A DNA stretch of 64,000 nt from Cyanodermella asteris (Eukaryota > Ascomycota > Lecanoromycetes > Ostropales > Stictidaceae), in contig UYJD01000001.1 in the NCBI GenBank assembly GCA_900618795.1, forward strand, positions 1,345,162 to 1,409,161, written 5' to 3'. Below are positions 1 through 14,134 of this stretch, piece by piece (position 1 is the first letter of the stretch; the number at the start of each line of letters is the position of its first letter). The notes beneath the pieces were generated by a model. It was not told the origin of the DNA, did not search any database, and saw only the letters and a list, made by a program, of their open reading frames with translations. A program made the position numbers and the translations under genes.

Positions 1-1137
1 GAGACACACCTTTACTGATATCAACTCATGTACCTATAGAGGTACCTACAGCAGTAGCATATAAAGCAGTCAGTAAAGTCCCTGCGCAACGAGTTCTGTC
101 GGCCCGCTTTGGGCGGTAGGAAAGTACGCGTGCAAACGACGTCTCCTTTCAAAAGCAGCCTTGGCGTTCTTGGCGTCAGCGTTCGCAAGACTGCCAAGCA
201 GCGCTAACGTTTGCCAAGATTCCAGTCGAATAATCCAGTCGGACGAACCGACGAAGGCGTTTGGTATCATTATTGTCTGAACAACCCTACCCTTGATCGT
301 CTCTGTTATTAGCCACTGCTCGTTGTGTGCGTCCGTGGGATGCACGGCGCATTGTCGTGCGTTCGTGGTCGTAGAAGCAGCGATGAGCGGCAAAAAGGAG
401 CGTGACACAGCTCTGCTGGATGAGAGACTGCCCGAGACGGCTCAAAGTATATCGACTCATCAGAGACCACAGAGCGCGGCTGATGGGCGCGAAATGACGT
501 CCAGGCAACGCCTGTTCCACCTTGTTGCAGGGTTAGCAGGCCGGGCAATAAGTACAGGAGGGAAGGTCGTGGTGAAGCAAACCAGGGCGCTCAGCGTGCA
601 TCACTTTGACCTGACACGGGTCAGATAGTCGGAGCCACCTTCAATGTCGAGCAATGTCTTGGCCGCGCCTTCGCATGTAGACGAGGTAGCCCAATGGGAA
701 GCGGTCAGCGAATGCCCAGGTGGCTTAGACGTGGTAGCAGTAGTCGAGGCCGTTGACGAGATGTGCTTCATGGGGTGGCACGCCTGGGGACTTGCGGTGG
801 TGCTGCTGCTGGTCTGCTCTGCGGTGTTGTGCTGTGCTCTGCTCTGCTCGCCGCCAGAAAGCAAGGCCCGCCGTACATAAGTCAACTGTGTCGCGCGCTA
901 ATCACCTGCCCATTTTTTCCCTTTTCCCACACTTCCTCGCTCTTCCACCGCTCTGCTCTCAACACCACGATTTCTTCCTCTTTTCCTGCTGCTCGCCCGC
1001 ACTTGTGGTTGTGCTCAGCGAGTTGTAGAAAGCAAGCCGCTTTCGATATTCTTGGCGCTCAAGACTCTGACTGAGTGCGCGCGGTCTTGAAAAGTCTTGG
1101 CTCTCTCGGACAGCTTCGCGCTCCCCTCCCCATTATT
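1..1137. other. Upstream region of pacC, no gene seen
   Basis: Small open frames occur on both strands, but none resembles a known protein and several begin at non-ATG codons. The stretch holds two TACCTA motifs (31-36, 43-48) and seven GCCAAG/CTTGGC hexamers, listed separately. Nearest pacC it becomes C/T-rich, as fungal promoters and leaders often are. Confidence 0.6.
160..1101 (+). promoter_or_regulatory. Cluster of PacC-type GCCAAG sites upstream of pacC
   Basis: The core GCCARG is the binding site described for Aspergillus PacC. GCCAAG or its complement CTTGGC occurs at 160-165, 169-174, 193-198, 213-218, 658-663, 1051-1056 and 1096-1101. About one GCCARG on either strand would be expected by chance in 1.1 kb. 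The last two lie within 90 bp of the pacC start. The positions are read directly; the inference is that PacC feeds back on its own gene. The four distal sites could instead serve a gene to the left of the window. Confidence 0.5.
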
Positions 1138-2854
1138 ATGTCCAGCGTTCAATCCGTTGCTGCTGCTGCCAGCGCCGCTGCAGACTCGCAGCAGCCGAAC
1201 ACCTCCATCAAGCTCGAGCTCGATGGCGTGACCAGTGCTGCTCAGCAGTCAAACGTCTCCGCTGTTGCTCCTGCGCAGCCCGCCGCCACATCGCCGACCG
1301 GCACCAAACAGACCTGCAAGTGGTCCAACCCCGTCTGCCGCGATGTCTTCCAGACTCCAGAGGACCTCTACCAGCACTTGACCGAGGTGCATGTCGGTCG
1401 CAAGTCTAACAACAACCTCAACCTGACCTGTCGCTGGGAGCAGTGCAACACCACCGTCATCAAGCGCGATCACATCACCTCTCACCTGCGTGTGCACGTC
1501 GCACTGAAGCCGCACACCTGCCCCAAGTGCCAGAAGTCCTTCAAGAGGCCCCAGGATCTCAAGAAACACATCAAGACCCATGCCGATGATTCTGCCAATG
1601 GCCAGCCTGGTGGCCTGCACGGTGGATCCGCCTACCCCTCAGGAGCCGGTTGTAAGTCAAGCATGCAAGCTCAATCCTCGCGAGACGCCAGCTAACTGTC
1701 TCTCAGCGGGCTACTATCCCGTTGGTGTGAACGGCAACGGCATCAACCTGAACTTCCCGCAACAGTCTGGAGGCTATCACACCGGCTACCCACCCGGCGG
1801 AGGACAGCTCAATCACGGCTTCGGTGCAAACAACGCCTACTGGACTCCTCAAGCCTCAAGCGGACCTCAAGCGACAAGCTTCTCGCTGGGTGGACTGCTC
1901 GGCGCACACCGTGCTCAACATTTCGACCCCCATGACTATGGTTCTTTCCGTCCCCAGCTCGACAGCTACGAGGCGATGCACCACGCCAACTACGGCATGA
2001 CCAGCGGCGGCGGTGTTGCCGTCGCTGCTCCGTATCAGAGCCCTCACGAGCTTGCGCAGTCGATCCGTACCAAGAACGATCTGAGCCAGGTGCATGCTAT
2101 GCTAAAGGAGATGCATCAAGCTGCACTGAATCACCAGCCGGCACCAGTGCCGTTCCCGGCTCCTGGCCACATGGACGACCTCAGCCGTGGCAGTGTATCC
2201 CCACATGGAAGCTACCGCACCGATTCCGTGTCATCCAACTACTCTCATTACAACAGATCCGAGGCCAGCCCGACTCCGTCGCTCACGCCTGGCTCCTCGG
2301 TGCACTCTTACACTCATTCGCCCGCACACGACCACGTGCTGCCGTCAACACAACCACCAGTCTCCTACCCATCGCTGCCAGGTGCCACAACGGGACCGGT
2401 CGCCGGGTTGGGCTCGCAATATGACGGCGGTTACAGACAGTACCAACACCGTTTGGGAAAGAGCCAGCGCGAATCTGCCAAGACAGCCAGCTCCAACGAC
2501 AACGATTCGACACTTGACCCGGCTCTTCGTGGCCTGGGCTCACCAGCGGACGACAAGGACAAGGTCGAAGAGCCCCAGCGTGACGGCTCTGCCACTCCGA
2601 CGCCAGAGAGCCCCCGTGTCGTTGTACAACGCGAGCGCGAGACGGCCGAGCGCCAAGCCAATATCCTTGAAAGCTGGCTCAAGGCTGTCCAGGAGCGTCT
2701 CGAAGCCGGCGACTACGAGGAAGAAGATGACGAGCAGGAGGATAGCAGCGACCACGAGATGGCCGATGCCGACGCACCTGTCAAGGAGGGTCCCAAGGCT
2801 GAGAGTGCAACGTCGAATCCGTCATACCCGGATCTTCCCATGCCTGAATACTAA
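1138..2854 (+). CDS. PacC ambient-pH zinc-finger transcription factor
   Basis: PacC/Rim101 is the C2H2 factor that is cleaved at alkaline pH and then activates alkaline genes and represses acid ones. Two exons, 1138-1651 and 1707-2854, give 553 residues; the 55-nt intron (1652-1706) has a GTAAGT donor and a GCTAAC branch site. Three zinc fingers are visible: C60/C67/H80/H85, C98/C103/H116/H120 and C128/C131/H144/H148, with the family's wide first-finger spacing and the [12 protein letters not shown] third finger. After this comes a long Gly/Ser/Pro/His-rich tail and, near the C-terminus, a charged helix ([14 protein letters not shown]) followed by a run of Glu/Asp, as in other PacC proteins. 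It is shorter than Aspergillus PacC (about 680 residues). The start was chosen at the first ATG of the finger-bearing frame; the frame is open further upstream but without ATG. Identification is firm; the intron is well supported by phase. Confidence 0.93.
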
Positions 2855-3959
2855 TGGCTTTGGTACGACGGAGAGGTTGAAAAATGATTCTCGGACGAGT
2901 ATTTTGCTTACAATGGCGTTATGATACAGGGCTGAACCTTTTTTTATATTTTATTGAACACTCTTCTGTACAAGACGGGTTGGTCACGAGCTCTGCCAGG
3001 CTTCCGACGACCCCACAATGCAATGAATTTGAATCCAATACCTTATTTACGACAAATATGAACTCTATGCTGAGTGAAATTAGAAATACGCTCGCGCGTA
3101 TGCCACGTCCCTCCACGAAGACTGAGTAGTGGCGGCGACGCTGAGACTACAAGAATAATGAGTTGAGCGAGTAATGACCACGCAATGCAGGTTCATAATC
3201 CATCCGCATCGTGAGGGCAAACTAGCGAGGTGGGTAAGTAGGAGCCGTGGCGCATGCACCAGTGCAGACACATGTGAACATCGCTTATCAACGACTCAAG
3301 CACCAGCTGCTGGTGGCATATGGCGAATGGGTTGGCTTTCAGCTCTGCAGGTGCCCTTGACAGTACTCAGCAGAACGAAGATGCAGGATGCAGTCCAAAG
3401 TAGTGTACAAGAGGCTACGACACGACTTGTGCTTGCCCGACTTGCGAGTTCGAGGTTCGCATCCGAGTCACGAGGAGTAACATCTTTCCACCAGACCATG
3501 GATTTTTCCATAACCGCATTCGAGAAGTTAATGGCATAACCGAACTCGTAATGCGATTGTATGCCTTGCTCGGATCGTTGCGTCTCAAGGCGGGTAATCG
3601 AGAGTCATGGTGCGCGTACGGTCGATATCAGTTCTTGGTAGAACCTCTGAAGTACGCTAGCATCAACTTCTATAAATTCGTATAATAGTGGTGATCGAGG
3701 CAGACACGGAGGTAACAGCGTAAGTAAATGTTCCAGGACTTGCGCAACGACTTTTAGATACCCGCCTTGCTGAGGCGACGCGTACTGGAGGACGTGATCA
3801 GTGAGAGCACCAACGCAACGTCTGCCAAGCGATTGTTCTGCTACTCACAACGCGCAGCTCCGCCGCCAGAACTCATCCCGCCGTTGTCCTATCCTGCATC
3901 CCTTCAACTCGCCTTCCTTCCCTTCTCCACATCCGTCCCCTTCATCATACTTCATTCTC
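2855..3959. other. Intergenic, pacC 3' side to WW-domain gene
   Basis: About 1.1 kb. The first 250 bp are A/T-rich and probably hold the pacC 3' UTR. Short frames here have no recognisable similarity. A sequence near 3450 resembles a tRNA B box but lacks a matching A box. The last 200 bp are C/T-rich and look like the leader of the next gene. Confidence 0.5.
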
Positions 3960-5547
3960 ATGGCGGCACCTTCGTCGCCGGGCCAGGATGGTCCGAACGA
4001 CGTTCCGCCCCGCCTTCCCGAAGGTTGGCTTGCGCAGTGGTAAGAACATGCTCCAGGCATCAAGCACTCGACAACCATAAATTGCAGCCGCTGACAGAGA
4101 CTTGCGCAGGGACGGCCAGTCACGGAAATACTATTTTGTTCAGAGGGCGACAGGTCATTCGCAATGGTACGCACAAATTCCCCTCGTTTGGATTTGAGCC
4201 CCGCCTGCTGACGACCACGCGAAGGGACATTCCCACCAAACCTGCCCTGTCGGCGCCAACGCCTGAACCGACTCCTCAAGGCGTGGATCCCTTTGGCAAG
4301 CCGATAGATACTCAACCGGCTCCGGACGCAGAATATGCCGGGCAGGACAGAAGTTTACTAGGCGTAAGGGCGTACATTAGCGGTTGCATGAACTAGCTTA
4401 CTGACGCGATCGTCAGGATCTCGCCATGGGCGCGCTTGGTGGAAAGCAGAATCAGGGTAAACAGTCGTCGGGACTTGGAGGATTGGCACAGTCATTCCTA
4501 GGAGGCTCTAAACCTTCTGGTCAAGGTGGACAGCACTCATCCGGAGGTCTCGGAGGGCAGCTCCTCAACTCTGTCCTACACAGCGGGAAGCCTCATAACC
4601 AGGGTGGCGCTGGCTCTTCATCGTACCAAGGAGGCCAAGGACAACCTAGCGGACAACAAGGCAGCCATTTGAATGTCGGAGGTCTTTTCCACCATGGACC
4701 TCAACAGTCAAATTCGAATTATGGCTACAATCCTGGAGCAGGAACAGGGCAATATCAAGGACAGGCGCCGCCTGCCACTTACAGTCCTTCGGGTCAGCCT
4801 AGCACGTTTGGTCCCTCTACAGGTCCTTACCACCCTGTAGGATCCTCGAACTATGGTGCTGGCTCTCAATCCCAAGCACAGACGCCTGCCGCTGGCCAGC
4901 AGTCGAATTCATACCAGTCACAAACGACCCCACAGCCCTACAACCACTCACAGCCACCTCAGTCTCAACAATTCGGGCACCAGCAACCGAACCCGCCAAC
5001 CCAGTTCGCTGGATCGAATTCTTCAACCCCAGCGTATGGCCACCAGTCTGCTGGTCAATATGGGCAGCCGCCTCCGTCAACAGGATTCAATCAGCAGTAC
5101 GCAGGCCAACAGCAACAGCAGAACTATCCACCACCTCCAGGTCAGCAAAGCCATACACCTAACTACCCACCTCCACCCTCAAGCCACGGCCAAACTCAAC
5201 ATCATCCTCCTCCACCTTCAGGCCAGCCTCCACCATACTACGCGCAGCAGCCTCCGACACAGCAAGGCGGTGCTGCCCCCTATCCTCCCTCGAGCGGTCA
5301 GTTTGGACAGCAGAACGTCCCACCTCCACCCAATTTCCCCCCACCTCCGAGCAGTCAGGGATACAACGGATCGCCAGCTCCTCCGATGCACAGTCATCCA
5401 AGTTCACAAGGCTACTCGAACGGTCCGACGCCAGGAGGACAAGCAACTGGGTACGGCCAGGGGCCTCAACAAGGTGGTTTCGGAGGACAAAGCAACGACC
5501 CGTACTCGGCAAATTACAATGCCCCTTCGGCCCCAGGCTGGAGGTAG
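3960..5547 (+). CDS. WW-domain protein with prion-like Gly/Gln/Pro-rich tail
   Basis: Four exons (3960-4039, 4110-4166, 4225-4363, 4417-5547) give 468 residues, all joins in frame with introns of 70, 58 and 53 nt. The first exons build one WW domain: LPEGWLAQW, then the YYF core, then W and P (QWDIPTKP). WW domains bind proline-rich partners. From about residue 93 the protein is low complexity: a Gly/Ser/Gln-rich stretch, then repeated Gln/Pro/Tyr/Asn blocks with poly-Pro runs and a Gly-rich end. It resembles fungal proteins annotated only as WW-domain proteins, and no precise role can be given. The poly-Pro runs are themselves plausible WW ligands, so self-association is possible; this is inference. 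The domain is clear and the exon model good. Confidence 0.85.
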
Positions 5548-6166
5548 CAAGATGATCGGAACACGGACTTTTCTTGTTTTCATGATTCAACTAGATGTGT
5601 ATGAGCTGCATTTATGGACATAACGAGACATGGGAATTTGCTGAAGCCGACTTTCAGCATTGCAGAATGAGCTTTTTACTTGCGCTCGGTTTATCATGAG
5701 GAACAGACGATTTAATGCACCTGACATGATTCGGTATGATTTTTGGTTCCTGACCTTAGTCTCCGCCAGTTGGCTCTGTAACAGCCTGCAACATACCTCC
5801 GTTTTCTACACCAGTAAGATGATAGCAAGCAGAACGGCCATTTCATGAGGCGACAGACGAGCGTTATGCAACTGTTCTAGAGCAAAGTCGATGGCTATGA
5901 CTGTTTCCTCAATCTAATTACACTGCCCGCCATCCACTGGCCAAAGGCATGACAGCACGCACCGAAAGCCGATGTGATCATCCAAGCTCCAAACGCGACC
6001 TGCGAAGGACCTTCCCAAAGCCCTTGAAACCATGAACCTCGCAATTTTCTGCACCAAAATAGGTCAAAAGTCGACTCTCGTCATGCGTCCTGACCTGACC
6101 TGTCTTCGGAGGAGACGAGGTGTCTGCCAAAATTATCTCACTTGCCGCTCCCAGGACCGTGGACCC
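5548..6166. other. Convergent 3' region between WW gene and hda1
   Basis: About 620 bp between two convergent stop codons. It is relatively A/T-rich up to 5930 and probably carries both 3' UTRs. I see no gene, repeat or RNA. Confidence 0.55.
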
Positions 6167-8850
6167 TCAAGACGCCGACGCAACCATGATAGTATCTTCC
6201 ATGTCTCCATTCTCCACTCTTCCACCCTCCTTTGCCGGGCTCTCCTCCTCTTTGACCTCGACTCTGATGCTATCCGGATATCTGCTCCAATCTACGCTCC
6301 CATGCAAGAATTCCTGCACCTCGTCGTGATGCTGCCACATCATCTTGCTCAGGCCCGACTCGTCGTTCTTGATCAGCTTCCCAAACTTCTTGCTAGGGCG
6401 CTTGCCGCGATCTGGATCCCAGACAGGATGGTCCGTGTTCACGAAGATCTTGCTGCGCTTCTGGTAGTACTTGCCGAGCTGGGAGAAGAATTCCTCGTGC
6501 ACGGCAAAGATGGGCGAGTTGCTCACGAAACAGACGGACGCTTTCCAACAGGCGAGGCGCTCATAGGCGCGGGAGTTTAGTATGTGTAGTGCGGCCTTGT
6601 AGGCGTCGCCGATGCCGAGGAAGACGACTTGTTCGACGCCATTAACTCTTTGGGGTTCGAGGTTAGCATTGCTTGTTTTTCCCGTGTGATAGCATCACTT
6701 GGGTGGCGACTTACTCGACGTAGTTCTCCCAAAGATAGACTGCCAGGTCATTGGCCAGCTTCTGAGATTCCTCTTTGGCTTCCTTATCTGTCGCATCCGG
6801 ATCCTACTTTCGCGTCAGACTCCATTGGTCGAGTGCCGTCTTTTTTAAACTCACAGTCAAGCCTGTTAGGTGTTTGGGAATGTTGATGTCGATCACAGCG
6901 AAACCCTCTTTGACTGCCCAGTCGATGTAGTGCTTGGTCGTATCAGCCTCAGATCTGTCAGTACCCTCCTGTGAATTTGTTACAAGGTCGGCTTACCAAG
7001 ATTGCGTGCTCGGGATGTATCTTTCCGGTCAATGGATCAACATCGCCGATCATCTCGGGCCTTGAAACGGGTCAGTACATGAGGCATTTCATAGGCAAAC
7101 TGGCCGGCTTACGGGTCGTGAAATATCATGAGTAAAGGCTGGTCGTTGGTATCCCAATTTGGTCTGCATGGTTAGCGTCAAACCATCAAGTCTATTTGAT
7201 GTGCTTACGTAGCGATGACCTGATTTTCGAACGACTTCGATTGCTGTTCGCGGAAAATATAGACAGGCTCCAGGTTGTGGCTCATGGAGTGATATCGTGC
7301 TTGATCTCGCCTGATGAGATCTGTAGTCATCAGCGTGAGCCCATTAACGCAGCTTGTGCAATTTACGTACCATGAAGACGATCTGTGAAAGGCAGACCCT
7401 CGAATTCTATAAGGTTAGACGGGGCTCTTCGGCTGGCCATATAGAACTCACCTGGAGCGGGTCTGGGCGTCAAGCACTTCCAGTAATGGGCTTGTGTACT
7501 AATGACTTTTTTCACGGTTTCCACACAAGCTTTGGTCGCAGCTCTCTGCGCAATCTGTGGTGGGGCTTCGCCCATGAGCACACGTGTCACGGCGAGCGCA
7601 GACCTGGAGATCGCCTCTAAATTGTAGCCTCCCTCCAGGCATGCCACCAGACGGCCGCCTGCAAGTGACTTTAACATGTACGTCATGTGAGCGTATGCTG
7701 CCGGCGTGACAAAACAGCCTCCGAGCTGATCGCCGTGAGCAGCATCGAATCCTGCGGCAATGAAGACCATGTCAGGATTAAAGTCCATGGCCACAGGCAT
7801 CACAACATGCTGAAAAGCGAAAAGGTAGTCGGAGTCACCCATGCCTTTGGTCGGCCATGGGATGTTGATATTGAAGCCGAGACCAGCGCCTCGGCCGCAG
7901 TGTAGATGGTCTCCGTAGTTACCGGAGGGGTAAAAGTTGCCGTCTTCATGGACGTGGAGGGATATGTACAAGACATTTGGGTTCTCTTCGAATGCCTGCT
8001 GAATTCCGTTGCCGTGGTGTACGTCCCAGTCTAGTACCAGGACCCTTCTCACTGTTTCCGGAAACGCTTTCTGGACTGCGTGGACGGCCACAGATACATT
8101 ATCGAAATGACAAAATCCCATGGGACGACACTGTTCAGCGTGGTGACCGGGGGGTCGAATGACAGCAATGGCATTTTTCACCCTATCACCTCGAGCGACG
8201 GCGGTCGCAGTTTCAATGGCGCCGCCCGCTGACAGTAAAGCGCAGGTATATGTGGAATGGTTGAAGTAGACCGAGTCGTACATCTTCTCGAGCCGCGTCA
8301 ACTCTGACTCGGGCTGTGTGGCGGTGTCCCTCATGAACTCGAGATGGTCTGCAGAATGTACCTCTAAGATTTCGTCCTTGGTCGCCGGGCGCGCAATGAT
8401 CCTCTCCAAAGGTTGACTGACAATAGGCTCCACGGACATGGCATCACCTTTGACTAAGCCAGCTTCGCAGAGGTGTCGATAGATCCAGTATATACGCCGG
8501 GGATCTTCCGGATGATAGTCTATTGCCTGTCGGGGTGGGTTCAGCTCGGTGTGAAAGCGCATACGCGCATCGTAGCACAAGCCTGTTGGTAGTGAGCTGT
8601 ACTGGACCTGCGGCCGAAATGGAACCTCGAGTGTGATTCCGTCAACAGATTCGTCGTCAATCGTACTATCATTTGACGCCAACTGGAGCCGATCTGCCGC
8701 CCGAGCAACTTCACTGGCTTCACGCGAAGTCTGATGAGAATCGATGCTCGTTTTGAAGATGCTTTTGATGGGGTCAAACATTTCATAGCCATTTGGAAAC
8801 GCGCGCGGATTGCCAGCATCTGTCATGATGCTGTCCTGCGGGTCATCCAT
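6167..8850 (-). CDS. Class II histone deacetylase Hda1 with C-terminal Arb2-like domain
   Basis: Hda1 removes acetyl groups from histone tails in the nucleus and is the catalytic subunit of the Hda1 complex. Seven exons (8850-7371, 7320-7209, 7163-7113, 7060-6997, 6947-6855, 6803-6715, 6647-6167) give 789 residues, with introns of 45-67 nt and every phase in agreement. The deacetylase domain spans about residues 80-430 and shows the active-site set: PGHH (H236/H237), DWDVHHGNG (D274, D276, H278), GFDAAHGD (D369) and EGGYN. The rest, from the PNWDTNDQP segment on, matches the Arb2-like region found at the end of fungal Hda1. The frame opens upstream with GTG; the first ATG is at 8850. The domain is complete, so activity is expected. 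Confidence 0.95.
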
Positions 8851-10083
8851 GATAAGTGTAGCTGTGGCCACTCTGGGCCAGGGCCACGATGGAACGCTCT
8901 TAGCAGATCAAAAGGGGTGCATGGTGATCGACCCTATAGGCTGATTCCAAAAGCTGTGGTAAGAAGCACTCGTTAGCGTTGATCACGTTATGAAGGCGTC
9001 TCAATGATGAGTCGTAAATCGTAACTTCATCTATGGATTTTATGTGCGGCTGCGTGCTTTGAACATATACGCAGGAATGACTGCAAACTTTGCACGGACG
9101 ATATTCGTACACAATCAGACAATCAACAGAGGACTTTCGCGTGCTATGGCCATTACAGAGGTCTCCGGCGGTGCCGTTCTGTGTCATCATGTTACTTACT
9201 CGGTAAGAGCTGTTCTCAGAAACGGTCGTCTTCACGATGCCGCGGCACGCTACCCAGATCTTGCGTTGTGAAAGAGAATGAGGGTAACACACTTGTGACG
9301 CGACGGGAGCTCGCGTGCATGCAGGCGTCAACTGGAAAGCACTTGCGACTGCAAAAAGATGGTCTTTGGGCAGCAGGTAGCGTGACAGAATACGTACCTG
9401 CTGGTTCAATTCAAGTTGTGCTGGACTACCATAACGGGTTAGCGCCACAAGCTGGAGCTGCCGTGCTGGCACTGACTGCCATGCTGGCTTCTCTACCTCA
9501 AGGGACCTGCCCATTGCTCAAGTATCGTCCGAGGCTGTCCTGACTTGCTACGCTCTGGTGACTGCAATAGGGTAAGTGATTGAGCACCTGCCCTGTCATC
9601 CCAATGCAAAAGCCCGGCAGCGAAATTATCGTCGTCGTCGAAACGGCTCAGTAACGATGGCAAACCCTTGCCCGCCAAGCTGGAGCGCACATGACCTGAT
9701 TGAAAGTCTTCTCTTTCAGCTGCGACACTTTCCATGGTCATCTGCTGTGGTGTTGAAGCACTTGTACAGCGAATCGGCTGCTCAGCATGCTCGCCACTCG
9801 CGTGCTGATTGAAATACTTCTGATGTTCACAGGCAACCGGAATGCCTCGGCTCCGGGTGAAACCGTGGACGCTCTGAGGCTACTGCACGAAGTAGTTCAA
9901 TTGAGGCTTCGCTTGCTTCGCATAGGACCCCGAGTTATTCATAGAATGTCATTCAGTCAATGGCATTGTTGCGCCTTATTTTTATTTTTTACAAGAAAAT
10001 TTCGACGGTACAGAATGCCTCAAGGGTGGCAGCGCGGTAGCTCAAAGCCTGCTGCGACTTTTCTCACTGTTTTCGCCATGTAG
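8851..10083. other. Intergenic between hda1 promoter and gpdA 3' end
   Basis: About 1.2 kb. A minus-strand frame of 204 codons (8900-9514) and several plus-strand frames lie here, but none shows a known domain or a family-like composition. I regard the part near 8900 as hda1 promoter and leader and the part near 10000, which is T-rich, as the gpdA 3' UTR. Confidence 0.5.
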
Positions 10084-11927
<1,844 letters not shown>

Positions 11928-14134
11928 TCATAGTGTCGACTCTAGCGCCAAGACCTAGATGAGACATTAGTGCGTTGTCGCTGCGATGCAACACGGAATT
12001 GTACTTACGACGGCTGATCTGGTTGGCAGGTATACCTGCGTGAAATTCTTGCGGTCGTTCCACGGCATGTCTGTCGTGAAGAACCGTGTTCCCTTGGCGT
12101 TTCTGCCGAAGCCGCCAAAGTCCTTGTCGTCCGTGTCGAGCACAATCTGATACGTTCCAGCCTGCTCCACGCCGACCCGGTAGTCTGTGAAGCTCTGTGT
12201 TGGATTGAAGTTGAAGATCCAGAGCAACCCAGCACGCTCGAAAACTATCACCTTATCCTGTTGATTCTTTAGGCTAATGTAAGCCTGTGGTGAGTGAAGC
12301 CATCCGTACTTGTCCTCCGTCCAGTTCATCTTGGCATCGAAATCGTTGAGGAATTTGTACCGGAGCAGATCATCTTCGGTAAGCTTCAGTTGGCGTCGAG
12401 CGTACCAAAAGCTGTTATTGTTACCCGCCCGCGGGAAATCAAGCCACTCCGGATGACCGAATTCGTTACCTTCGAAGTTGAGGTAACCTTCACCGCCCAG
12501 GGCGTGCGTGATCAGACGTATCATTTTGTGGAGACTCATTCCGCGTTCGATGACAGGCGTCAGCTCTGTCAGCACCGACATGTTAGTGTACATTTCGGCG
12601 TCACAAAGCCACATCATGAGTGACTTGTCGCCGACGAGAGCCTGGTCATGAGACTCGGCGTATGCGATTGTTTTCTCGCCGTGTCGGCGATTGGTCAACG
12701 TGAAGGCCAAATTGCCCATGTCCCAGTCCTCGTCAGATTTTTCCTTCAGCCACTTGATGTATAGGTCAGGGATGGCCATAGCCAGACGATAGTCAAAGCC
12801 AATCCCACCCAGTGACAAAGCTACACACAACGCCGGCATTCCGGAGACGTCCTCCGCTATTGTGATGGAGTCTGGATATAAGGAGTGAAGCATCTCATTT
12901 GCCAGCATAAGGTATACCACTCCCTCCTCGTCGACTCCGGGCCCAAAGTACTCGTGGTACCCACCGGAAAATCCTGTACCGATGCCATGATGAGTGTAGA
13001 GCATGCTTGTCACGCCATCAAATCTGAAGCCGTCAAACTGATATTCATCCATCCAGAACCGCAGGTTTGAAAGCAGAAACCGCAGGACCTCGTGATTACC
13101 GTAGTTGAAAAGGCGACTATCCCAAAGCTCGTGGCGGCCTTTGGCGCCTTCGTGAAAGTAGCAGTGGTCGCTCCCATCAAACATATTGAGACCGTCGTCA
13201 ACGTTTTTTGAAGCGTGGCTGTGAACGACGTCCAAGAGCACGGTGATTCCCATCCCATGCGCGGTATCGATGAGCTCTTTGAGGTCGTCCGGTGTGCCGT
13301 AACGGCTGCTCGCGGCGAAGAAGCTGTTGATCTGGTAGCCAAAGCTGGCATAATAAGCATGCTCCATGATTGCCATTAGTTGAATAGTGTTGTATCCTAA
13401 CTTCTGGATTCGTGGCAGCATGTTCTTGGTGAACTCTTTGTATTGCGTGACGCGCTGTTCATCGGAAGAGATACCCACGTGAGCCTCGTAGATTCGAAGA
13501 CTTTCGGGCTTTTTCGGTTTCTTGTTCCTGAACACATATTTCTCACTCGCTGGCGGGTTCCAGAAGACAGCCTCGTAGTTTGGAGAGACGTTGAGGTCTT
13601 GCACGACTCGTGTGATCCAAGCTGGGATCCGTTCAATGCGCTCTCCACTTGGTGTCAGCATTGAGATCTTGACTTTGGAGTTGTGTGCAATGGCTGGCTG
13701 TCCATTGACAGCTGGTAAAGTGACCTCCCAAACTCCATACGGGCTTTTCTTCATTGGATGACTCTGACGGTTCCAACCATTGAAGTCGCCCACGACATAA
13801 GCCTCGAGCGCATTGGGCGCCCATTCTCGATAGACTATGTCTCGGTTGGGTTGAACGTGAAGTCCAAAGCGCTTATAGCCCTGGCTGAACTTGTCCAGTC
13901 CTCCTTCAGAGGCTTGTATGTCCTGGATCCATTTCTGGGCCTTGCTATATCGACTCTTCAGCACATCCTTGAATGGTTCGAGCCATGGATCGAGTTTCAG
14001 TACGCCTGCGCTGGTTAACTTGAGTCCTTGAGAGAGCTTAAATTGCGCTTACCAGTTCCGTCGTTGGGAACGTCACTGGCTGCCGGCTGGCTGAGCACGG
14101 AATTGGGGACCGCTTGGTTGAGTGTTTCGGCCAT
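11928..14134 (-). CDS. gbe1: 1,4-alpha-glucan (glycogen) branching enzyme
   Basis: The enzyme moves alpha-1,4-glucan chains to alpha-1,6 positions, making the branches of glycogen in the cytosol. Exons 14134-14053, 14005-12009 and 11954-11928 give 701 residues, typical for eukaryotic branching enzymes; introns are 47 and 53 nt. An N-terminal CBM48-like segment (VVGDFNGWN, about residue 100) is followed by a GH13 barrel with DVVHSH, the nucleophile D357 in [10 protein letters not shown], the acid E412 in AEDVSG and D482 in [12 protein letters not shown]. The last exon is only 27 nt and encodes the family's VLALES-type end. The gene faces mcx1 across a 522-bp shared promoter. Secure. Confidence 0.95.

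Noticed and set aside
70-408. 112-codon open frame on the minus strand at the window start
   Set aside because: No similarity seen, and several equally long frames overlap it in other phases.
3440-3475. tRNA B-box-like sequence (GGTTCGCATCC)
   Set aside because: One mismatch to the box and no A box or acceptor-stem pairing at the right distance.
8900-9514. 204-codon open frame on the minus strand just upstream of hda1
   Set aside because: No recognisable domain, begins beside the hda1 leader, and its composition looks like a chance frame. It could be revived only by transcript or conservation evidence.
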